From positions 1 to 18,359 of the forward strand of contig JANSLP010000486.1 in assembly GCA_029298735.1 (NCBI GenBank): a stretch of 18,359 nt of DNA, in the 5' to 3' direction. A model generated the notes under the pieces. The model saw only the letters and a list, made by a program, of their open reading frames with translations, was not told where the DNA came from and made no database searches. Below, piece after piece: positions 9,940-18,261 of this stretch (the stretch's first letter is position 1; each line of letters begins with the position of its first letter). Source of the stretch: Ophiostoma sp. CBS 140.51. Lineage: Eukaryota; Ascomycota; Sordariomycetes; Ophiostomatales; Ophiostomataceae. The position numbers and the translations under genes were made by a program.

Positions 9940-11276
9940 TCAAATGGCTTTTGTCGGATCCGCTGGAACAGGGTCAGAGCGTAGACTATTTTCAAATGCG
10001 GCCCTCATCTTCAGCATTGGCTGAGCCACCCACGTATTATACCCTATAACGTCGGTTTCCTCCTTGGGATCTCTTATTGTGTTGAACAGGTATGGCGCCT
10101 CTAGTCTCCTAGACGATTTGTTGACGTGCGGCTCCCAGACGAGGTGCAGCTTCCAATCGCGCCACTTGATGGCCCGCAACTCGTTTTTGATATAAAACAA
10201 GAACCCTTCACGAGGAGATTTTGAGTTTTCTGGATCCACAAGTAGCCGTGTCTGGTCAATACCATCAATGGGGTGATCTACAGGGACAGGCGTCTTTGTG
10301 ATGGTCGCAATTGTCGAAAAGATGTCAGTGGCATGGACAATCTGGTTGGAAGTGGTACCCTCTGGGACATGGCCAGGCCAGCGAATGATGAAGGGGACAC
10401 GGAGACCACCCTCCATGGCTGTGTGATACGTACCTGACCACGGACCGGCTGTTCCCTTGTATGGCGGACGGAACTCGGGCCCGTTGTCAGACGCAAAAAT
10501 GACGACAGTGTTGGCGGCAATGTCAGGTCCAAGGCTGTCGAGATGGTGCAGCACCTGGTCTGTTCGAAAATCCATCTCTGCCACAAAGTCGGCGAAATCT
10601 CCATGCTTCGAGCTTCCTACAAAGTCGACATGTGGGAGTGTCGGGAAGTGCAGGTGTACCATGGGATGGTAAAGGAACGGCGTCTGCTCATTGGTTTGCC
10701 GCGTAAGCCACGCAGTTGACTTCTCGACCAGAGTGGCGTCAATTGTCCGTCGAACATTAAGATCGTAAACGCACACATTTCGTGACGGGCTTCCGGTTTT
10801 TCCATCCATGATGTACGGCATCTCGACAACGTCTGCCTCGAAACCAATAGATGATGTGAATTGGCTCTCGTCTGTTGTCCTTGGGATACCATACCATTCA
10901 TCAAAGCCACGATCGCTGGGATACCGACCGGGGATATCGCCCAGGTGCTATTTGCCGTGGTGTGCACTGACGTACCCGTTTTCTCGCAGCAGTTCTGGCA
11001 GAGTCTTTTCCCACGTGGTCAGCCCTTGCGGGAAGCCCGCCGGCACAGATTGCAAGCAACCAGTTCGGATCGGGTGCCACCCGGTCATTAGGGCTGACCG
11101 TGTCGGGACGCAGTCACTCTCGACATTGAAATTGTGCAGCAGAAGGCCTTGTTTGGCAAGTGCATCGATGCGTGGCGTTGCGGCTCCCCGGAGAATTCTG
11201 CCCCCATTAGCTCACCCCACCCAAGGTTGTCGGCGAGGATCAGCAAAATGTTGGGCTTGTTGGGATCGGTCGACAT
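9940..11276 (-). pseudogene. Arylsulfatase-like (sulfatase family S1) gene, frameshifted and with a nonsense codon
   Basis: Intact relatives hydrolyse sulfate esters using a formylglycine. A single exon starts at the ATG at 11276 (MSTDPNKPNILLILADN, the metal-binding N-terminal motif). After GWGEL the frame shifts: about 7 nt of the expected glycine-rich loop are missing near 11195-11212. The next frame carries ILRGAATPRID, then the active-site motif ESDCVPTRSALMTG (Cys present, PTR variant). A TAG at 10950-10948 replaces Trp in the canonical GKWHLG. The remainder is well preserved: YPSDRGFDEWYG, FASDNGPEF, MEGGLRVPFIIRWPGH and HATDIFSTIATI, to the stop at 9940. Adding 7 nt gives exactly 448 codons including the stop. 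Good conservation outside the lesions points to recent loss. A downstream ATG at 10821 leaves an open frame lacking the active site. Confidence 0.88.
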
Positions 11277-12036
11277 TGTGTGAGCGTTTTCAGAGGTCGA
11301 AGGCGTTGATGATTTTGTAGATTTTCAACCACGAGTTGATATACAGCATATGGTATCAAATATATATCACGAAAAATCCAATTGCACCACCCTTTGAGAC
11401 GACATCGCTATTCAGATGCGGTAGTTCTGTTTCTTGTAACGGACATGACCTCCGTTAGACCCACTTTTTGGCTGTTGAATTTTCCCCGGGCCTCTTTGTG
11501 GGGAGCTTGAGGCGGCATATTTCAGGATCATCGCCATCGTGAATGTCCTGCTTTACGTGTCATCCGACAGTGCACTCGAAATCTGATAGATCTTCGAGGA
11601 GAGAGTTTTGGCCAGCTTGGAGCGTGAGGAGCTTTGTCATCGACGGGGTTTAGCCAAAACGGCCGTGGCGCAACAATAGTGGTGCAACTACAGCACAGTG
11701 TGCAGGCAAACACTCCAACGAGCTCACACTAACTCCAAGTAAACATAAATCATCGTTTTTCAGCATGGGAGCTATTTATATTTAAAGAGTTGAACTGTGC
11801 GCCAAAACACGAGAGGATGTTTGAATTGGAAATTTGTGATGGCAATGGCTCTGTTTCTGTATGTACAAAAAAAATTTCCTTGACCGGCAGTGCACGAAAA
11901 CTTCTTGGAAAAACATAAAGCAGGCTGAGGCACTAAAAGTTAGAGCTAGAAGCACTTAAAATTTTCCAGAACATGCACTGCTCGAGACTGCCCCGGAAAA
12001 GCGCACCGAAGGTGCCCCATAATACAGCACGGGCCA

Positions 12037-12096
12037 GCTTTTGATTTCCCCCAGCGCGTCTTTGAGCAGCCGCAGACCCCAGGGTAAATCAAAAGC
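12037..12096. repeat. Inverted repeat, 11-bp perfect arms
   Basis: GCTTTTGATTT (12037-12047) is repeated in reverse complement at 12086-12096. The pairing can continue as CCC/GGG after one unpaired base, leaving a loop of about 30 nt. Function is unknown; it lies in the gene-poor region. Confidence 0.5.
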
Positions 12097-12340
12097 AGAA
12101 GCTCCTACCGAGAACTGAAAACAATACTGAGCTATTTGTGAGCATGGGGTATTGTTGTGAAAGACAAAAATGACATCTTGAAGACCAGCATCCTAAAGTG
12201 CAAACCAGGAGACCAATGTTAGGCATTGGTAAGCAGCTTTCCCAACGAGGAATATTTCTCATGGCGTATGGCACGTCGTATTCTTCGGTCTTTTCTCACA
12301 CTCGTGACTTGCAACAAATGGCGAGCGAAATGGATCACGA

Positions 12341-12368
12341 AATGACACCGAGAGAATGACACCGAGCA
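12341..12368. repeat. 14-nt tandem duplication
   Basis: AATGACACCGAGAG (12341-12354) is followed directly by AATGACACCGAGCA (12355-12368): two copies, identical over the first 12 bases. No known site is recognised. Confidence 0.6.
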
Positions 12369-12940
12369 GTGGGGTGAGCAAAACGTCTACCCACAGTAAG
12401 CAAGGCAACACACAGCCAGAAAGCCCCGCCGTCCAGAGCCAGGGCCAGGCCAAGGCATCACCACTTGGCAGGAATCGCCGGAAGTCAACATGAGACCGCA
12501 AGGGCGTGGAAAAAAGGCACTTGCCGGGGCAAAGCCCGTTGCGCAGCGAAACATATCACGGCTGGGCATGTCGCGATTTTATGCTCAGCAGTGGCGACAT
12601 GCGGCGGCCGCCTCAATTTGGAAGGAGGACAGGTTTGGGAGAGATTTTGTGTGTCAAAGTGGTGCTCAGAATTTTTTTTTGCCCGGGGCGGCGAAATTGT
12701 TAGCGATGGCGCAATCGGGTTCCCTCCATTGATGTACCGATCGGCGCCTCCCGCTGGTCTCTCCAGTATTTCGTCACTAATGTGTACTGTCACCATCTCG
12801 CGTCACGACATACAAAGTACAGGTACACAAAAATGACGGCAGTACAAGCGAGTAAAAACATAAAAACCCATGTAGAGCGTCTAGTCGCATTGAGTTTTAA
12901 ACTGCATCCGTACATGCTCTTTCACTATCTCGTTGCTTTT

Positions 12941-12968
12941 TTGATCCTTGATCTTTGATCTTTGATCT
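12941..12968. repeat. Four-copy heptamer array TTGATC(C/T) in the permease promoter
   Basis: Four head-to-tail TTGATCY heptamers lie about 85 nt before the ATG of the methionine permease, followed by TATCTTTTT. The TTATC at the junction is the reverse complement of a GATAA core, as bound by fungal nitrogen GATA factors. Whether this is regulatory or a microsatellite in the 5' UTR is not decidable here. Confidence 0.55.
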
Positions 12969-13052
12969 TATCTTTTTGCTTTTTTTGTGTGGCATTCACA
13001 CACACCGGTCCATGCTAGCATAAACTGCTGCACTCAGCCAGGTTTAGCCGCA

Positions 13053-14898
13053 ATGGCAAACTCTCTCTTCTTGCGGCTCAACCAAGCCAAGGGCTCCGCA
13101 TCCAGCCTTGAGCACCCCGGCTCGCCGGGTTCGTCAGCCGAAGCAGCTGCCACCGAACAGCCGTCTGTGGATGATGGCAATAACAAGAACAATGTCGAGG
13201 CACGCTACAGTACTGATGTCGGTAAGTCAATGCAAAACGGGCGCTAGAAAGCAGGAGAGCGGGTCCCCACTGATGTTTACTGCTCTCATCAATACGAAAA
13301 GCCGACGAACTGACACCTTTGATTCCGTCTCCGTCTCACCCCCAAGGCCGAATCGAACATGCGCGCGAAAACAAACGCCAGATCGGCGTGCTGTCGGCCA
13401 CCATGCTCATCGTCAACCGCGTCATTGGTACCGGTATCTTTGCCACGCCGGGCACCATCCTTGAGCTATCCGGCAGTGTCGGGCTCTCCTTGTTCATCTG
13501 GGTGGCCGGCATGCTGATTGCAGCTGCTGGTACAGTCGTGTACATGGAATTTGGCACGGCCATTCCCAAGAACGGTGGCGAGAAGAACTACCTCGAGTAT
13601 GTGTATCGGCGTCCACGATTCCTCGTCACGGGTTGCTATACGGGCTATGTTGTTCTTCTAGGATGGGCCAGCGGCAACTCTGTCATCTTTGGCGAGTACA
13701 TTCTCAATGCTGCGCAAGTCGAGCCTACACGGTGGAACCAGCGTGGTGTTGGTCTGGCTTGCATCACCAGTGCCTTTCTGATCCACGGCCTGGCACTGAA
13801 GTGGGGCCTTCGTCTGCAAAACCTCTTGGGCAGCATCAAGCTTCTCATTATCCTGATCATTGTTGTTGGTGGCTGGGTTGCGCTTGCTGGGCACATAAAG
13901 CTGCCCGAGGACGAGAAGCCGCACAACTTCAGGAACGCCTTCGAAGGGACCACTGGCAGTGCTTATGGCGTCGTCACCGCCCTCTACAATGTCATCTGGA
14001 GTTACATTGGCTACAGCAACGCCAATTACGCCCTGAGCGAGACAAAGAACCCCGTGCGGACGCTCCGCATTGCCGCGCCACTAGCCATCAGCGTCATCTC
14101 CGTCCTTTATATGCTGGTCAATGTGGCCTATTTTGCCTCCGTGTCCAAGGAAGAGATTATCTCTTCGGGCCAGTTGGTTGCTGCGTCCATGTTCAAGAAC
14201 GTTTTTGGAGGAACAGCGGAGCGTGCACTGTCTGTGTTTGTTGCGCTGTCTGCATTCGGCAATGTCCTAAGTGTTATCTTCTCACAGGGCCGCCTGGTCC
14301 AGGAGCTCGGCAGTGAAGGTATCCTTCCATTTTCTCGGTTCTGGGCCAGCAACAAGCCATTCAATGCGCCATTGGCTGGACTGTTTGAGCACTGGGCCGT
14401 TTCTGTCATAATCATGCTGGCCCCGCCACCAGGCGATGCATACAACTTTATCCTAAAGTAAGTACTCCGTAGTCTTTCATGGAACTACATCTTCAGACAA
14501 CTAACATTATCTGCAGCCTCATCTCCTATCCACTTGCTATTGTCAACGCCTTTGTGGCAGCTGGCCTTCTCTATTTGTATAAGAACCGGAAGTCTTGGAA
14601 CTGGCACCCGCCTATTACCGCCACATGGCCGGTGGTGCTCTTCTTCTTCCTCAGCAACATCTACCTTGTCGTTGCACCTTTCGTTCCTCCATCGGAGGGC
14701 CAGAATGTGTACGATCACCTTCCCTACTGGATTCACTGCGTGGTTGGATTTGGCTTGATTTTTGCTGGAGGTATTTACTGGGTTGTTTGGGCTAAGATTC
14801 TTCCCAAACTTGGACGGTATGAGCTTGTCCGGGAAGAGTACATCGACGAGATTGATGGGTGGGAGAAGCACGTTTTTGTCCGCCGGCCCCTCCACTGA
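13053..14898 (+). CDS. Methionine permease, MUP1/MUP3-like (APC/LAT family)
   Basis: High-affinity methionine/cysteine uptake across the plasma membrane is the known role of the nearest yeast relatives. Exons 13053-13221, 13302-14457 and 14517-14898, with introns of 80 and 59 nt (CTAAC branch point in the second), give 568 residues, normal for MUP proteins. A hydrophilic N-terminal tail of about 75 residues, rich in Ser, Ala and Asn, precedes IGVLSATMLIVNRVIGTGIFATPGTI, the helix-1 substrate-binding signature. Then follow VYMEFGTAIPKNGGEKNYLEYVY, GWASGNSVIFGEYI, NVIWSYIGYSNANYALSETKNP (helix 6) and SVFVALSAFGNVLSVIFSQGR; the last helices are in the third exon. No lesion is seen. The start at 13053 is supported by the CAATGG context and frame continuity into the conserved core. 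It follows the pseudogene block and is convergent with the cupin gene. Confidence 0.9.
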
Positions 14899-15308
14899 GG
14901 CATTTCTCCAGGGATGACAAACGATCAATATCATCGTTAAAGCGTAATACTTGCTTCCCATAGACAGACATATATAACTTAGACAGAGACAGCTACTTGA
15001 AATCAGTATCACACTGGTATTGACTTTGAAGATCCAATGAGTAATGTTGAAGCGTAGTTTATTTGACAAGGGATCATGCCCTACAGAATTTAAACAGCAA
15101 AAAGGCGTCAAGAACGCGGACTAGTGGCCCCACCACCATCTTGGTAGCGCGTGTTGGGCTCAATGTTACTGCCTACGTTATCCGCCGGTGAAAGTCATTC
15201 CGAGTGCCCCAATGGAAGGGGAAAGGGCTCAATGACGGTTATTAATGTGATTTTTATTCATGTCTATCTTGCACCGAGAGTATCACCAAGCACAGCATCC
15301 ACAGATAC
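14899..15308. other. Convergent 3' intergenic region
   Basis: About 410 nt between the methionine permease stop and the cupin stop. It is mostly non-coding, but 15108-15168 may be a last exon of the cupin gene if the GTAAGT overlapping its stop codon is used as a donor. Confidence 0.4.
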
Positions 15309-15881
15309 TTACTGTGGCTTTTCCGGCAACAGTTCCGCACCTTCGCCCAAGTCCTCTCCAAGAGTGGTGTCACCAACAGTGACTGGGGCAGTTGCTTGCA
15401 GCACAAACATCATGCGAGCCCATTCCGTTTCGGATGTGTTGATCCATTGGTGGTTTGTTGCCCGCTGCACCACGACATCGCCGGCCTTCAGATGGCGAAC
15501 ATCGCCGGAATCCAAAACCATGTCGATAGTACCAGCAAGGACGATGCCGTAGTCCAAGCTCTGTGTGCGATGCATGGCACACTTGTAACTTGGACAGAAG
15601 TCCACACACCGAAGGATGGTGCCGTTGGGGTTCACAAGGCTCAATGGGGCCTTCAGTAGTGCATCGTGGCTCTTGATATCGGCGTCACCATTGAGATTCG
15701 GTGGAAACTGCGAGGTAGAGTACAGAAGGCTAAAGGCCATCTGATCATTGTCGAATGGAAGCCATTTGAACTTGTTCTCTGAATGGACAATGGCCTTTGC
15801 GTCGCTGTTATGTGATGTGATGAAAATTTGTTGCTGGCTAAGCGACGCCGATGAAAGTTGGCCGTTGGAAGGAAGAGCCAT
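15309..15881 (-). CDS. Small cupin-domain protein (cupin_2), function unknown
   Basis: A single-domain, soluble beta-barrel protein of 190 residues with the ATG at 15881. Cupin motif 1 reads about FCPSYKCAMHRTQSLDYGIVLAG, with an H-(x)-DYG arrangement in place of the classic GxHxHxxxE; motif 2 is around LKAGDVVVQRATNHQWINTSE (His of NHQW as a metal-ligand candidate). Fungal proteins of this type, often annotated only as cupin domain protein, are about 170-190 residues and occur near secondary-metabolite and catabolic genes; no reaction can be assigned. The stop codon TAA is embedded in a perfect donor (CA|GTAAGTATC). A 144-nt intron ending at 15169 would replace the end by about 20 residues, stopping at 15108 (209 residues). 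I prefer the shorter form because the family usually ends here, but the alternative is real. It is convergent with the methionine permease. Confidence 0.75.
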   Translation of the reverse strand: MALPSNGQLSSASLSQQQIFITSHNSDAKAIVHSENKFKWLPFDNDQMAFSLLYSTSQFPPNLNGDADIKSHDALLKAPLSLVNPNGTILRCVDFCPSYKCAMHRTQSLDYGIVLAGTIDMVLDSGDVRHLKAGDVVVQRATNHQWINTSETEWARMMFVLQATAPVTVGDTTLGEDLGEGAELLPEKPQ

Positions 15882-16563
15882 GATTGACAGGGGTCAAATG
15901 TTTGTATCTGCGAAATTTCCGGGTAAAGAAAGGAGGAAGTTTATTGTTCGTATGCTTGTCGGCCGTTAATGAATTGGTAGTCGTGTCTAGAAGTTGTACG
16001 ATCTCTGGTTGTATCGTCACATTTATATATCAGTGAGTCCAGTACACCGCATCAAAAATGAATAAAGAAAGTAGCGGTGTCCCACGGAGAAGAAAAAGTG
16101 GGAGGTGGTGAAGGCCACTTGGAAAACGGGAAATTATTTTGAATTTGGCGTCTTACACCGTGTGAGCATCTCACTACGTGCATCGTAACTCCGTGTCCGC
16201 CCCAGGTAGATGGCAGTAAAGTGAGACAAGCTCAAGTCCCATCCCCGTGGCAGCTGGATGGCCAAAAATGTTTTGATTGTAAAGCGGCCGTTAATGAAAT
16301 TGCATAGAACTTGTTTCGAACACTTGCAGTGACGAAAAATGAAAGAAGCGTTTCACTGGTAAAGATACCATCCTGCCGTCGTCCCAAAGAAATATTATTA
16401 TGGATGAAAAAACATAAAAAATGAGATAAAATTATCGGTAGATGAAACAAAATGGACAATTCTGATAAGAAAAAAAAGAAGAAGATAAAAACACAGCAAA
16501 CCCATAAACTTATACAGCTTCCTTTGTCGTATTTCCACCGAGTTATGCCTTCGATGGCTTATG
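15882..16563. other. Intergenic region, cupin promoter side
   Basis: 682 nt upstream of the cupin gene. A TATA-like stretch (TTTATATAT, 16022-16030) lies about 140 nt before its ATG. From about 16380 to 16500 the sequence is A-rich, near the 3' end of the adjacent transporter remnant. No gene is recognised. Confidence 0.4.
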
Positions 16564-16910
16564 TCAGGTTGCAGCAACGTCACGTGTCATGCGCTTAGAC
16601 CCGTCGGCTGTAAAAAAGGCAAAAATAATGGCAACACCACTAAATGCAATTGTACTGAGAAAACAGTCCGGTATAAATCTGCCGAGGATTGCTTGTAGGC
16701 CAGCGTGCCAACCTCAATGATAGGTATGTTGATTCCAGGGACAGAAGCCAGTGCCTTTGCGGATCCCGAAGCATATGCCGTGATAAAATCAGATACCGAT
16801 ATTTGCGGCAGGCCAGCCGATATCAAAGCGGGCGGCATTTCTGCGGGGATCGTCTGTGCCAAGCGATTTGACAAAGTGACAGTGTAAACAGCAGTCCCGA
16901 CAGTCCTGAC
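16564..16910 (-). pseudogene. C-terminal remnant of an MFS transporter (TRI12/DHA-type)
   Basis: Only the last ~115 codons of an MFS exporter remain. Readable marks, in order: TVGTAVYTVTLSNRLAQTIP, then the family's luminal loop (ALISAGLPQ, SVSDFITAYASGSAKAL, SVPGINIPIIE) and the final helix with ADLYRTVF, closing with FFTADGSKRMTRDV and a TGA at 16566-16564. One base is missing in a T run (around 16660-16663), so the last 35 codons are in another frame. The similarity stops at about 16905-16910, exactly where the oppositely oriented FMN-dehydrogenase remnant begins. The family exports fungal metabolites including siderophores and trichothecenes; no substrate can be inferred from this piece, and no biosynthetic gene for a toxin is present in the window. 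Confidence 0.75.
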
Positions 16911-17099
16911 GTTTTGACCAAGTGCGAAGTCTTTGTGGACGGAGGCTGTCTACGCGGTGGTGACATCTTGAAGGCCGTGTATCTCGGCGCAAAAGCAGTT
17001 GGTATAGGCCGGCCCTTGCTGTGTGCACTTGGCGCATATGGCACGGATAGTGTCTTGAAAGCAATAGACAGTGCGTATTTTGCTCTCATTCCATGCTAG
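16902..17099 (+). pseudogene. C-terminal remnant of a second FMN-dependent 2-hydroxy-acid dehydrogenase
   Basis: About 60 codons match the end of the FMN-binding barrel: KCEVFVDGGCLRGGDILKA, then LGAKAVGIGRPLL (the phosphate-binding segment) and AYGTDSVLKAID, followed by a degenerate tail and a TAG at 17097-17099. The Arg-Arg expected after DGG is changed to Leu-Arg. The active-site Lys, His and the whole N-terminal two thirds are absent. The wording (VDGG, LKAVYLGAKAVGIGRP, AYG) is closer to cytochrome b2/L-lactate dehydrogenase types than to the intact gene at 300-1669, so this is a different paralogue and not a duplicate of it. The 5' break adjoins the oppositely oriented MFS remnant at about 16905. 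Confidence 0.78.
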
Positions 17100-17408
17100 T
17101 GACCATCACCCCCATTGCATTGCTAACTTGATCAGTTTTGAAACACGAACTACAGACCACCATAGCCCTTCTTGGTGTAACCTGCCTGAGCTAGCTCAAC
17201 AGCAGCTCCGTCAATATTGCAAAATTGGGACAGGAAATAGACGTCTTTAACCTTCTCACGGCTAAATTGTAGCTCAGTTACTCCTGTGGTATTTTGGCAA
17301 TGGATACTTAGGATGGAGAGCCCACCGTATAAGCAATAGAAAAAAGACAATATAAACTCGCTTGTAACCTTGCTGTATATAGAAATATAGTACCAAAAAA
17401 ACCGTTGC
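17100..17408. other. Non-coding or unrecognised sequence between gene remnant and LINE
   Basis: About 310 nt. On the minus strand 17350-17150 is open, with a plausible-looking but unrecognised C-terminus (…NIDGAAVELAQAGYTKKGYGG). It may be another gene scrap cut by the LINE insertion, or chance. No function is proposed. Confidence 0.3.
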
Positions 17409-18261
17409 TATTATTATTATTATTATCCGCCTTTCTCAGCCACTCCTGACTATTTGCGACTAGCTAGACAGAACCCTCATGGGGGAAAAAACGGCCACAG
17501 ATCTAGGTGGGTGAATATTCTATTTACCGGTGCGTGTGGTGGCCACGGATGGCTACAATAAAGAAAACAAATGAAAGAAAAGAAAGAAAATGAAGCAGAT
17601 AAAACAAATAGAGTAGACGTGAGAGCTAGTGGTGATGACGCCGTGTGGGCGTCATTTTACGTAAGTGTCGGCGACCTCTCTAGGTCCCTAGCTAAGCGGT
17701 ACTCCGGGAGCCTCTCGCTTCAGATAAGCCACCGGAGGAGCGGCCGGGCCGTGAAGCCTGTCTGTAGGCGGCGGTGTCTAGGTCCGTTGGTGTCTGTGGC
17801 CAGTCTGGCGGTCTCGGGAGTGTTTCTGTGCATAATAGGAGGACGTGGGCTGGGGTCTCTTCTTCGGCCGCGCATATACATGTTAGTGGGTCTACGGCGC
17901 CCTGTCGGTAGAGGTATGCACGGAGGCCGATATGGCCGGTCCGGATTTGCGTAAGGAGGCTGCTTTCGGCCATGGTGAGGTGGAGGTGGCGGTGCCGTAT
18001 AGCCCGTGCTGTCCAGCTCGGTGTCCGTGCCGCGAGAGATCTCGCGGAGTGACCGTTGCTTGCGTCCTTTTGCCAAAGGGCCTTCCAACGGTCACGTATC
18101 TTCGGGGGCAGGCGAAGAGGGTGGGGCGGAGATAGGCGAGTAGTAGTTGGTAAAAGGTCGGGGCAGCGGACCGCGCACCGGATAGCTTGGGCTTTTATCT
18201 GGTGGTCTGGCCGGACAGGAAGACGGCGCGGCGGTAAGCTAGGTAGAGGCTTGACGGTGGT
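17409..18261 (-). mobile_element. 5'-truncated LINE (non-LTR retrotransposon), copy B
   Basis: On the minus strand an open frame (18261 to TAG at 17694-17692) encodes the C-terminal end of a LINE ORF2: LPPKIRDRWKALWQKDA, then MAESSLLTQIRTGHIGLRAY, then a zinc-knuckle CIC-x8-H-x4-C of the kind that ends ORF2 in fungal LINEs. The reverse transcriptase itself is missing. A 3' UTR of about 265 nt (17691-17427) follows, then a (TAA)n tail at 17426-17409. The part 17427-17539 matches copy A at the left edge in inverted orientation. An in-frame TAA at 18264-18262 and a switch to AT-rich sequence beyond about 18260 suggest that the 5' truncation point is near there. The copy is GC-rich and shows no sign of heavy C-to-T mutation. 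Confidence 0.78.
17635..17655. repeat. Perfect 8-bp hairpin in LINE 3' UTR
   Basis: ATGACGCC (17635-17642) and GGCGTCAT (17648-17655) flank a 5-nt loop, within the untranslated part of LINE copy B. It could be a stem-loop read by the element's reverse transcriptase, but this is a guess. Confidence 0.45.

Larger units (their letters stand above)
11277..13052. other. Long gene-poor intergenic region (1.8 kb)
   Basis: No convincing gene. It contains the former sulfatase promoter (TATATAT at about 11360-11367, roughly 85 nt before its ATG), a 14-nt imperfect tandem duplication (12341-12368), an inverted repeat (12037-12096) and a heptamer array before the methionine permease. The open frames seen here are short, overlap on both strands and have no family motif. 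Confidence 0.45.

Noticed and set aside
12465..12836. Open frames of about 80-120 codons on both strands in the gene-poor region
   Set aside because: Mutually overlapping, of unusual composition and without recognisable domains or splice structure.
13319..14316. Second long frame inside the methionine permease (13633-14316)
   Set aside because: It is the shifted-frame shadow of the conserved permease exon, with Cys- and Trp-rich nonsense.
15108..15168. Definite last exon of the cupin gene
   Set aside because: Splice signals allow it, but the shorter form already has the usual family length; kept only as an alternative.
16564..16910. Evidence for a trichothecene gene cluster
   Set aside because: Only a transporter C-terminus of the broad TRI12-type family is present, without any biosynthetic gene. 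The family exports many metabolites.
1..17539. The whole 17.5 kb as a giant DNA transposon or Starship with terminal inverted repeats
   Set aside because: The right repeat continues outward into a LINE ORF2 C-terminus and both repeats end inward in (TAA)n tails. No transposase or tyrosine recombinase captain gene is present.
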